From Perkinsus olseni (taxonomy: Eukaryota > Perkinsozoa > Perkinsida > Perkinsidae), in contig JABANP010000357.1 in the NCBI GenBank assembly GCA_013115135.1, positions 1 to 54,751 on the forward strand: a stretch of DNA of 54,751 nt. Reading direction: 5' to 3'. This document shows, piece after piece, positions 1-9,430 of this stretch (positions are counted from its first letter, which is position 1; each line of letters begins with the position of its first letter). The position numbers were made by a program, and so were the translations under genes. The notes below the pieces were generated by a model. The model worked only from the letters and a program-made list of their open reading frames with translations. It did not search any database and had not been told where the DNA came from.

Positions 1-9
1 TATCAGTTA

Positions 10-1798
10 TGAACCCTTATAGCACTCCGTCATATGATACCAATCGTTGGGGCTCCTCTCGTCCAAGCAACTCACGGCCGGCCCCTATGGTCAACGCTAC
101 CGTATTGAGCGTTGGAGGCAGGCCTGTCCAGGTAGTGGTGAAGGTGTGGTATTCGCTCTAACCTGCGTGCGCTCAAACTCAAGTATTCTCTTAACTGATG
201 TATACTATACATTCGGCAGTCGGAGCGTGCGGGGCCTTCACGGACCAAGAGTTTAACTCGCTCTGCTCAGGGCTCCCGACCGTCTAATGGCGTCGTGTAT
301 GACATCAATGGGAACGTAGTCTCAAGAGGCAGCGGTCCCTCGCCTTATCCCACTGTTCTCGGGACGATCATACAGCCCTCAGCCCCTCCAGCGCCCCTGC
401 AAGTACTGTGACTCAGACTCCCCTCAGTCGGAATTCCATGCAGTCCCCTCAGGTGCCTTCTTCCAACCCTCAGTCGGGCATTCCATCCGCCCCCTCTAAC
501 ATGTCTCTATTGTACACTAGTTCAAAGGCAGAAGAACATGCCGAGTGCGCGGTCTGTTATGACACGTTACCCGGTAAGGGCACTCGGAGCTCTCCTCTTA
601 GATCGCTTTCTTCTCAGGCAAAGTGAATGCTCCCGTGTGTGTTCTCACCGGACCCGAGGGACGCCGAGTCTGTCCTCACTATTTCCACGTTGACTGCGTC
701 AATTATATGCTTTCCTCGGGCCAGAATCTATGCCCCTTATGCAGGTAGTAGGGGTGGTGGGGAAAATATGGTACAGGCAGGGTTGTGGACCTCCTTCAGG
801 ACCCACTACCGTGGGTATCTTCCCATCCCCGACATCGACAAGGATCCAAAGGCTTGGTTCCGGGTAGGGCTCGGCCCGCTTCATCGCTCCCTTCTTCGCA
901 TGGCTGCGCTCAGGCCGTTGACCTAAACGGTGACGGCAAGCTGGACAAGCAGGAGGTCATGTTCGTTCTTAAGTCAACTTTGCCGATCAACTATCAGCGG
1001 CTCGGTAGTACAGGGGCTCTGGGGTGCCTGCGGGAGAGTCGGTTACTTTGCAGAGAAAGATTTCGATAAGTTGTTCCGGAGATGGGACGCCAGTGGTGAT
1101 GGTTATATTCAGTATCGAGAGCTCATGGGCCCAGGAGGGCTGGTCAACTTCGTCAGGTGAGGAGCTGGGAATCGCAGCAGAGGGGAGGCAGAGGTCTCCA
1201 TTCTTAGGAGCAACTTCAGAAGGAACACCAAGGATCTCGCTGGTGCTGTGGGGGCTATGCCCAGTCTGAGGAACGACAAGGCCGGCTGGTTCAAGTAAGC
1301 GTGCGGGGCTGTCAATTGGGCAGTGTTGGTGAAGAGGTTGTCGAAGGTACTGGGATGAGGATGGCAATGGCGTGTTGGATAAGGAGGAGGTCACTAGAGC
1401 CCTTATTAAGACCTTTGGGTGGCAGAGGGATTCTCTCGAACAGAACTCGGTAATTCATCGGGTTGAGAGAGACAGAGTTTTCAAACGCTCCTTCCCGATC
1501 TTCAGACGGCCCGAATGGTGATCGATGCACTTTGGTCGGATTTCGACACCGATGGCGATGGTACGATCGACAGCAGGGAATTCTGCAGGTAATGAGGGCG
1601 GCTCAACATCAGCCTCGAAACTCCGAGAACGGAGTAGTTCGGATTCGAAACTGGGAGACTTGTAGTACGAGTCAGGATTTGATGAGACCTTGTATAAGGC
1701 TCGTTTCGGAGTGTGCCATTTCGTGTCAAGATAGTGCTTTCCTCAGGTCCGGCTCGGGGCTGGCTGATACCTTTCTTGCTAACACGCCAGCTGCATGA
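10..1798 (+). CDS. RING-H2 finger protein with four EF-hands (multi-exon)
   Basis: About ten exons read in one direction. A low-complexity Ser/Pro/Asn-rich N-terminus is followed by a RING-H2 finger: ECAVC near 550, then VCPHYFHVDC (third Cys, two His, Cys) and CPLC near 735. Four canonical EF-hand loops follow, each with acidic position 1 and Glu at position 12: DLNGDGKLDKQE (~927), DASGDGYIQYRE (~1090), DEDGNGVLDKEE (~1355) and DTDGDGTIDSRE (~1548). The last exon ends at the TGA 1796-1798. RING-H2 domains normally recruit E2 ubiquitin-conjugating enzymes, and EF-hands bind calcium, so a calcium-responsive ubiquitin ligase is the inferred role. The ATG at 10 is the first in frame, but the gene may start left of the window. 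Intron edges are by eye. Confidence 0.75.
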
Positions 1799-2149
1799 CT
1801 GTCACTGATGCCTTGGAGAATTTTGTAGTAGCGAGTAAAGTTCAATCTCTCCCCAATATACCTTTTTTTGACCTTACGTAAGCCACAGTCGGGCAGACCC
1901 CGCTGTGGCGAGGCCATTGATGGCCCAAGTTGAATAACAACACTTGAGGCTTAGCTCCCTCGTCTAGGGTGTCGAGCAGGGCAGTTGCTCAATCGGGCGT
2001 CGTCATCTCCTTCGGTTCTGTGGATGATAATGAGTCCGACGGGAAGTATTGTCCGCATACTGGAGCCTTGTGACTAATACGACTCAAGTTGTGACCCACA
2101 GGTTTTGATTGTGGATTCTCGTCGAGTTTCTTGTCCTATCTGAATCGCC
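1799..2149. other. Intergenic spacer
   Basis: 351 bp between the stop of the RING/EF-hand gene and the start of RPAC1, both on the plus strand. It should hold the 3' end of the first gene and the promoter of the second. No RNA gene, repeat or conserved reading frame was seen. Confidence 0.5.
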
Positions 2150-4050
2150 ATGGCCCCTCCACCGACTAAAGAGAGCATCAAGCACAAGCACCGACGGATG
2201 GAGCTCACCTTGGAGGGCCCCTCCAACCCTCAGACGCCTGATGATTCCGGAGTCTATGCCAGTATGGGCATTGATAACAGTTACGACAGGGAGGAGTTCC
2301 AGAGGAAGCTCAAGATGAAGGTAGTCCTGGCAGACTGAGTGTAGCAGCAGATCCGTGACGCAGGTCCAACGGGCGAGCGATGAGGTGGTAGAAGTGGACG
2401 TGGTGGGAATCGATCCCCCGATCGCCAACGCCCTGCGGAGGATAATGATCGCTGAGATCCCCACCATTGCTATCGAGAAGTGCTATATCTACCAGAACAC
2501 CGGAGTCATTCATGACGAGGTGGGATCTAGCCCATCTTGTAGTAGTGCAGGCAGCCCTGGCAGGTCCTGGCGCACCGTCTCGGTCTGGTTCCGATCTACT
2601 GTGATATTGATTCCTTAAAGATGAGGGATGAGGATGCCCCACCAGAGCAAAGGGACGACGTCACTGATCGTAAGCCACCATGGCCATCCTAGGAGCGCTT
2701 AGCCGTCTTGGCCGTGTAGTCCCCAAATGCTAGCTCGATGCTTGGAAGCGCATGGGAAATCGGTGTGTTGGAAGGTTTCGAGCTCACTGTCCCTCTCAGC
2801 CGACACCTGGATTTGCTTCTCCTTGGAGAAGGTCTGCCCCCAGAATCACCCACCTAGGGAGTCTATGCCGGTGTATAGCGGAGACCTCAAGTGGGTGCCG
2901 CTCAATGCTGAGCAGGAGGAACGATATAAGGACGATGTAGGATGCTCGGGGTATCCTAGAAGATACTGCTGCCCAGAATCTTCGCTGTGCGCGCAATTGT
3001 GATTTTCTCAGCCGCCTCGTCCCGTTTATGATGATGTTCTCATCACGAAACTCCGCTGCGGTCAGGAGCTCGAGATCAAATGCTTCTGCTGCAAGGTAAT
3101 GGTAGTGCTGGGCGAGGGTCGAAGCGGTGACGGTGTGTCCTTGTTAGGGTATCGGCAAGACCCATGCTAAGTGGAGCCCCGTCTGCACCGCTACCTACAG
3201 GCTCATGCCTGACATAGTTCTGAAGGAGGTAAGGAGGGCCGCCCCTTGCAGTGCGGTGGGCCTGTGATTAGCGCGGGGAGTTAGCACTAGGCAATTTTCT
3301 TTCTATTGTTGCGAATGGAGTGGTATGAGTGGTTGCTACGAGCGATTCCGATTCTCGATCCGGGAAAACGCAGAACGAGAGTGCGTTCGAGAATATAGGC
3401 TTGCCGATCTGAATTGCCACCTCAGCGTCCGATACTGTGGAATATCTATGGGCTCCGTGCGTCACGCAAGTTGCGTGGGAGTCGCTCAAGGGGGCGATAA
3501 AGGATAAGAAGCCTAAAGTGCCCTCCTTGTGTTCAGTCTATCGAGGGTGCTGAGGCGGAGAAGCTGAAGAAGGTTTGCCCGATGGGTGTGTTTGACGTAG
3601 AGGACGGCGCAGCTCTGGTGAAGAACCCTCGAGCATGCACGACGTGCCGACAGTGCATTGAGCCTGGCAATGGATTTGGTATTACCCCTCCTCGAGGTCA
3701 TCTCCGCCATACTGAGATCCCTGTTGTTTTCAGCTGACAAGGTGTCCCTCGGCAAACTGAAGGACCACTTCATCTTCACTGTCGAGTCGGTTGGGCAAAT
3801 TCCAGCCCCTCAGATCTTTGCTCAGGTGCGCTGCTCCTTGATCGCTCAATTTGCTGATATCGTGCTGCTTGTCAGGCGGCCGTTGTGATGCAGAACAAGT
3901 GCCGTCTTGTTAAGAAGAGCCTCGAGGACCAAATGGGCAAGAAGACAACCCGTCAGGTAAGTAGGAAGGCGTGGTCAGCCCTATAATGGGTATGGACTTC
4001 AGGCTAAATCATCAGAGGACGAGGCAGAGCCGATGGAGGTCGATGGCTGA
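2150..4050 (+). CDS. POLR1C: DNA-directed RNA polymerases I and III subunit RPAC1 (AC40)
   Basis: Assembly-platform subunit shared by Pol I and Pol III, the eukaryotic relative of the bacterial alpha subunit; it pairs with AC19. About ten exons. Diagnostic blocks in order: [19 protein letters not shown] with the alpha-motif LRR near 2440, the exon beginning [16 protein letters not shown] (~2562), [11 protein letters not shown] (~2872), RPVYDDVLI, a block with [11 protein letters not shown] (~3152), then [17 protein letters not shown] (~3760) and a short acidic C-terminus ending in MEVDG before the TGA 4048-4050. Start is the ATG at 2150 ([13 protein letters not shown]). A cysteine cluster CTTCRQC near 3640 matches the place where archaeal Rpo3 binds Fe-S. 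Introns are short except one of 308 bp. Confidence 0.88.
3229..3536 (+). other. Long intron of RPAC1
   Basis: A GT-AG intron of 308 bp between the exon ending MPDIVLKE and the one starting [10 protein letters not shown]. Its neighbours in the same gene are about 27-100 bp. No repeat or RNA gene was recognised in it; short reading frames inside look like chance. Confidence 0.6.
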
Positions 4051-4213
4051 GATGGGTAGCAGCGGCGAGGACTGCAGACGTAAACAACTTTACCATCACG
4101 ATTACTGGTACCTTACATTAGACGACCAATCGTTTCGACGTCCTGAGAGGGTTCATGTTGCGTTTATAATGATGCGAGGGCTGTGGACCTCTCGCAGCTC
4201 ACTGGCATGTCCC

Positions 4214-4797
4214 ATGGCCTCTAAGGACACGTACAAGCTTGCCATTACAGCGTTGGCCTGTGCGGTGACGTCTGCTTTTACGTAAGGTGTGGTACTAGTG
4301 AGGGGATGGGAGATGATCTGGCCACAGATACAAGACCTATCAGGATGTATACGGCAATGGCGGCAAGAAGGAGGCTGATAAGTTCATCGAGGTCCTGGAT
4401 CCAGCGCTAGAACTGGTACGGTGGTGAAGGGACTGTTGAACTCCTTACATGAAGGCAGCCAACAGAGCTCTATTCGGCGTGCCAATCGATTTTTGTGCCA
4501 TCGCCATGAGTATAAAGGTGGCCATTATCAGATCGTGTGCAACTTGCGTCTCACTACGTCTCTGTCGTCCACAGCCATCAGGGCTGCTCTTGAGTGAGGT
4601 GGTTCCCTCAGCTCAAGCCGAAGGCCTACACGCCCGAGGAGTTCCGACCCTCCCAGGAGTTCACTGGACCAGTGGAAGGGTTCGTTTTCAAAAGGGATAA
4701 GCTTGGTGTGGGTTACTACAAAGATAAGGTGTTTGACGCTGTACTGCAGCCTGAGATCGAGGAGCAGAGGCGGCGACTGGCCGAGATGCCGCAGTAA
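4214..4797 (+). CDS. Small protein with N-terminal hydrophobic segment, unidentified
   Basis: I do not recognise this protein. The first exon encodes MASKDTYKLAITALACAVTS, whose hydrophobic stretch (about residues 8-22) could be a signal anchor. A clean GT-AG intron leads to an exon with YKTYQDVYGNGGKKEADKF. The middle exons, about 4390-4600, cannot be resolved by eye. The last exon reads LKPKAYTPEEFRPSQEFTGP, then VEGFVFKRDKLGVGYYKD, and ends MPQ at the TAA 4795-4797. The 'GFVFK..xxLGxGYY' pattern occurs in short conserved eukaryotic proteins, but I cannot name the family. Total length is about 150-170 residues. It follows RPAC1 by 163 bp on the same strand. Confidence 0.5.
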
Positions 4798-4956
4798 TCA
4801 TGTTTCTGTTGTGGTATGCTTGATGTTGTGGAGTTGGCTCTGGACTACCTCAGTGGGGGGCAGTGGTCACAGTAGCAGTGAAGCCGAAGGTCACATTAGG
4901 GGGCCGCTGTAGTACGTGTGGTGGATAGAGCTAACGCAACTGCCGCTCAGTTGATC

Positions 4957-5319
4957 ATGTCTGCCGACCCTACGACTGCTTCCTCCACGACAGAGGCCTC
5001 TACTGGAAGCGGGAGTGCCGCTGCCAGGAAGCTTCCTCCCCCGAGCCGACCGAAGAAGTCCGAGAATCCCCTCCGTCTTAGAGTCCCTCGGGATAGTTGT
5101 AGCGAAGGGCTCGAAGAAGCGCGTGAAGCTGGCGTCGAGTTAGAGTAACCCAGGTATCCTTCGCTGTGCGTCCTCGTAGTGGCGTGTCAGGCTCGCACCA
5201 AGGAGAGGACTGCTGAGGAGGAGAGTCGGATAGCAGTGCTTCGAGAAGAACGAGTACGGCTGAGAGCTGAGAAGGTAGAAAGGAAGTTCCTTTCTAGGAA
5301 GTTTCCTTTAAGGAACTGA
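4957..5319 (+). CDS. Short charged protein with coiled-coil C-terminus, unidentified
   Basis: The ATG at 4957 opens a Ser/Thr/Ala-rich start (MSADPTTASSTTEASTGSGS) followed by a Pro/Lys patch. After at least one intron ending near 5190, the second exon encodes ARTKERTAEEESRIAVLREE and RVRLRAEK, a heptad-like charged helix, and stops at 5317-5319. The intron donor is unclear because the first-exon frame meets a stop at 5146. A perfect inverted repeat lies in the last codons. No family recognised. Confidence 0.45.
5277..5295. repeat. Perfect 9-bp inverted repeat
   Basis: Arms AGAAAGGAA and TTCCTTTCT around a single G. It lies in the last codons of the upstream gene, just before its stop, and is followed by a second imperfect copy of the GGAAGTT/TTCC motif to about 5316. 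Confidence 0.7.
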
Positions 5320-5563
5320 CGCGTCTCCTCCCGTACTCCAGCGAGAAGCTCCGAATTCCTTCCCAAGTATATCAATAAGGGATATCGTTGACGATTTACT
5401 GAGAGAAATACTAGTTTTGAAATTGCTGCATGGTACATCGTGAACAATTTAATCCGAATTTTTCCGTTACCACGAGGCGTCGGTTGTGAAGCAGCAATCC
5501 TGCTGACACCCTGCTACATAGAGAGTCCCTGTAGCATAGCTTCCTTTGCTTTAGGAGCACCCC

Positions 5564-7729
5564 ATGAATTCCTTATTCGCCGCGTGTCGCAGTAACGACT
5601 CGCTCACTATCGCCGACCTGATCGGCCACAAGGTAAGCCGTTCCCCTGCCAAAAGGTTCTTTGGCGATCATCGGCACGGCATCGACTGCGTACAGCATCC
5701 CGGTTGGTCTTCTCGACCTTGAATTGCTGTCAGGAGGTCGGTGCCAATGTAAAGTACCCTCACCCTATCGACGGCCTGGGCGTTGGTGCTGCCGCCATAC
5801 ACGTAGCCGCACAGTATGGCGCCACAGGGGCAGTCACTACTCTATTAGATGCAGGAGCGGACAAGGAACAGGTAGTAAGCCTGCGGGCTTGGGCTCTCGC
5901 CGGTTACTGAGCCAACTTAGGTTACTGAGCAAGGGCAGACGGCTCTTCATGTCGCAGCTAAACGGGGGCTCCCGGCTACTTGCCAGCTTTTGATCGCGAA
6001 AGGCGCCAACCTAGGGGCCAAGGACAGGTTCGGGTAAGCGGAGGGATCCTTGGTCTCGTCCAGTAGTCTTTGTGAGCGCCCCTCAGCTTTCGAGAATCTC
6101 CATAAGCGTGTCTATTGTAGGTGTACTCCCTTGGACTTGGCAAAGCGAGAGGAGAATCGCTCCAATTTTCATGCGGAAGTGGTGAAGTTACTGAAGAGGA
6201 CAGTCAGTCAACGCCGGGAGGTGTCGGCGGCGCCTGCCACAGGTGAGTGATGTTTCACGACTGCGTCACGAATTAACGGTGGTGCTCGCAGGCCGGAAGA
6301 GAGCTCGAAGACGTCAAAAAGTTTATCAGTGGTTGCGGGAGGGTTGTGTTGCAGTCAAGTGGTTGCAGAGGGGGCTTCGATTGGGAGTCAACCGATTACG
6401 GAGAGCTTCCCGTGGCTTACTCAGTTAGCTCAAGCATATCAGGATTATAGCAAAACATGTGGTTCTTTTAGTAGTGGTATAGGAGAAATCCTTCCTCATG
6501 CATCGACTGTCAATACATCTTCGGTCGGTTGCGAAACCGAAGCGGCCATCGAACGTGGGAAAAGAGGCCTCGGGTCGCGGTCCTGCGGTAGGTCGAAAGG
6601 CCTCTTCTTTTGCGGAGCTCAAGCGGCATAGTTCCGCTTCTTCCTCACCGCTTGCTCGCCGTTCCCTTCAGTTATCAAGCATTACTAATGTAGAAGTTGC
6701 CAGGCAGATGAGAGCCGCGAGAGACAGAGCGGAATCGAAGGCGCTGCCGAGGGAGGCAAAGCAGGAGGGTATGTCCCTGCCATAGGTTAAGGATTATGTC
6801 TCAACCTCAGCCCTGGCCGACCTGCGTGCACTGTATGATGAGAGCCTCACAGCGACCCGTCGGCCACACTATAGTAGTTACGAGTTCTCTGAACTGGCTC
6901 TGACAGCGGCCAGAGCGCCGAGCGTTGGCGGAGCCGCTGAGGAAGTCCTTCGGATGGTCTTAGAGGAAGTCGTCGATCGACGAGAGCCAGTGAACTGCCG
7001 TGGCAAACGTAAGCAGGGTGAAGACTTTCAGAAGAGGGGATTTTGAGTATCTTAGTTGGGCGGAGTACATACGACCTGATCACTCGAGCTGCCAACGATC
7101 ATACCTCCGCTCGTGCTGGCGGGGACTTCTCCGAAAACGTGCCGCTCAATCAAGGGTGGACTATGGTCAGTTTGAAGAATCTCACAGCGGGCTTTTGCAG
7201 CCCTAGAGGGTTGCGAATCATGGCAGAGAAATCTCTTGGAGGAAAGCTCATCGCTGAGTATGTCGGGGACCGAGTGGTAATAGAGCCATCAGAAGGGCGT
7301 GGGATATCCTGTACAGGTGCTAGCTCCCGAGGCCGCTGTTGAGCTCAGTAGCGGCCTGTCGGGCCGAGGAGCGGTACAGATGTTGACGGGTTTGTGCAAC
7401 TATACGATACATTATCCCAAGTTGGACGCTGAAGGGTCATCATTGGCCACCGCGATTACATTGGAAGGGTCGGCTGTAGGTACGAAGCCGTGAGCGCGCG
7501 AGTGTGGACTCGGCTGCTCGGTGTGGCGTCGCGACACTCAGTGACCGATCTTGCCCTCAGTGACTTCTCTATTCTATATCGAAAGGTGCGTTTGGCCTCT
7601 TCAAGAGGCGGAGTATCAAGTCGCTGTCAGATAGCCGAGGTTTTACCGCATCTTGACCTTGGCAGTCGACACGACGTCGCCCGAGCTTCTGAGTGGCTGC
7701 TGATGTATGCAGAGGCCGCACCTGAGTGA
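5564..7729 (+). CDS. Ankyrin-repeat protein with long C-terminal region
   Basis: Start ATG 5564 (MNSLFAACRSNDSLTIADLI). After two introns the ankyrin repeats are clear: AAAIHVAAQYGATGAVTTLL then DAGADKEQ (~5790-5870), QTALHVAAKRGLPATCQLLI then AKGANLGAKDRFG (~5935-6040), and TPLDLAKREENRSNFHAEVV (~6125-6185). Downstream exons carry a basic Ser-rich stretch (KASSFAELKRHSSASSSP), a helical region with VLRMVLEEVVDRREPV near 6940, and a last exon with VARASEWLLMYAEAAPE ending at TGA 7727-7729. Ankyrin repeats mediate protein contacts; no catalytic domain was seen. The exon order after 6250 is less certain and two genes are possible. Confidence 0.6.
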
Positions 7730-8260
7730 TAGACATGTTTCTTAACGTTTACACTTCCTTTCTCGAGTTTCGCAGTAACTTGTGATAGCTATTTCACTGA
7801 TATTGTAGATAAGCAATGATATACCAGAGGACATTGAGCTCAAGGCTGCCATTATCAGCCCGTCCCTCAATCTAAAATGACCAAAATCTCCAATCACTTG
7901 ATTTTCCATGGCAGCACCTCATAAGATCTGACAACGAATATTGCACATTGACATATTGTTTGGGGGTCAAAGCTTCTTTCGTTTCGTAGATGAATGTTGA
8001 TTGCTCGAAAGAACGACCGAGTGAACTGAGTTGGCTTACCAATACGGACCGATGACGATCATTCGATCGATCGCCCATAGAATTCATCGAGCTGTTATGC
8101 AGTAGGTTTGAGATCTACAGGCACTTTCCTATCATCATCTCCACTACGTAACACAAGACACCAGTTTTAAACTGACACGCTTATTCATCCTCATACCTAT
8201 TCGTCTATTCAAGAGAAGGATATTTAACCAATACGGTTGGTTTTGTGAGACACTACAAGA
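7730..8260. other. Convergent intergenic region
   Basis: 531 bp between two genes that point towards each other. It should contain both 3' untranslated regions. Somewhat AT-rich; no RNA gene or repeat seen. Confidence 0.5.
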
Positions 8261-8668
8261 CTAACAATAGTAGGGTTCACCCTCACAGTCATCATCAGTA
8301 GGAGCGAAGCAAAGAGTGTCATCGTCCTTCTTGATAATGCCGAAGCAGACCTGGGGATCCTGCCAGGTCTTGCAGTAGGAACCCCACTTAGAGTCACGAC
8401 ACTGCTCCATCTCATTGCAGACATCCTGGCAAGTAGGCTCTGGCTCAGGGCAAGCAACCGGCTCCAAAGTGTAGTCATCACAAGTATCCTGTTCGGTGGG
8501 CTGGAAGCAGTAGCCATCATCCTTGTGGTAGAGGCCGAAACAGACACCGTTGCCCTTGCAGTAGGAGCCGTACTTGGAGTCAGCGCAGGCAGGATGGCCA
8601 TCACAGATGTCCTGACAGTACTCGGCGACGGCCACAGACAAGGCAGCGATAGTGAAGGCGATCTTCAT
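8261..8668 (-). CDS. Secreted cysteine-rich protein with two tandem repeats
   Basis: Single-exon reading frame of 135 residues from the ATG at 8668. I prefer this over the upstream ATG at 8692 because MKIAFTIAALSVAVAEY is then a clean signal peptide. The mature part is two copies of a Cys-rich module: CQDICDGHPACADSKYGSYC ... CFGLYHKDDGYCF and CQDVCNEMEQCRDSKWGSYC ... CFGIIKKDDDTLCF, each with conserved DSK(Y/W)GSYCK and an acidic tail. Sixteen or so cysteines suggest disulfide bonding after secretion. I associate this kind of small protein with Perkinsus secretomes, from memory only. Function unknown. Confidence 0.8.
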   Translation of the reverse strand: MKIAFTIAALSVAVAEYCQDICDGHPACADSKYGSYCKGNGVCFGLYHKDDGYCFQPTEQDTCDDYTLEPVACPEPEPTCQDVCNEMEQCRDSKWGSYCKTWQDPQVCFGIIKKDDDTLCFAPTDDDCEGEPYYC

Positions 8669-9430
8669 AGTGTAGAAATTAAAAATAGTCAACTGATCGA
8701 AAGCCTCTCATTCAGACTCAGAAGATGCGAGAAACCGAATCATTCGTGATCTACTTGTGGCATACGCTGAGCAACTCCGGTTGAAGTACCATCCCGAAGT
8801 ACCCCGCGCTGCTTCGAAGTGCCGCAATAATTGCGTGCGGCAAGAGCTCCTAAGCTTGACGAGCCGTCTTCGAGTACTAGCGCACTACGTTTGCTGACTC
8901 TATAACCCGCTTAGAGCGATTAATGGGAAGCACAACGATGAACAAGATGCCACGATCGTCGCTCGACCGAAACGCTGCGAAACGCCGTGCCGAGGGCGAA
9001 TCTATTCGCACTCTGTATGATGCTCTCTCTTGTCCTCACTCGAAAGAACCATACTCCACACACGAGTGCAGTCTCAATGACTCTCCGCTACTTAGAATAT
9101 GTGACCGTGAAATCGATCATGTAGCGAGCAACTACTGTCATTGAACAGGTGACATCCCGAACTCGATATCGGTCTGGCAAGTACAGCCGAGGAACCCGAC
9201 ATCCTCAGTCGTGGCAAGTTAGTCACGAGTCGTCTACCCATAGCTCGCTGTATTCTCGCAATACCGCGCCGCACTAGGCTCCTCTGAAGAAGTCAAGCTC
9301 GCCGGGACGAAGATGCAATTGTAATTCCCTCCCACATTTATTGACAACAGACCGGAAGAGAGCGACGTATGGTTGAAACATTCCTTCGAAAACATGGATA
9401 ACTCGTCAAAAAAATCAGCTATGAATAACT
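8669..9430. other. Intergenic region upstream of the Cys-rich gene
   Basis: 762 bp holding the promoter of the secreted protein and the 3' end of the ligase gene. One perfect hairpin is present, arms GCCGCA (8821-8826) and TGCGGC (8836-8841). No convincing gene. Confidence 0.5.
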
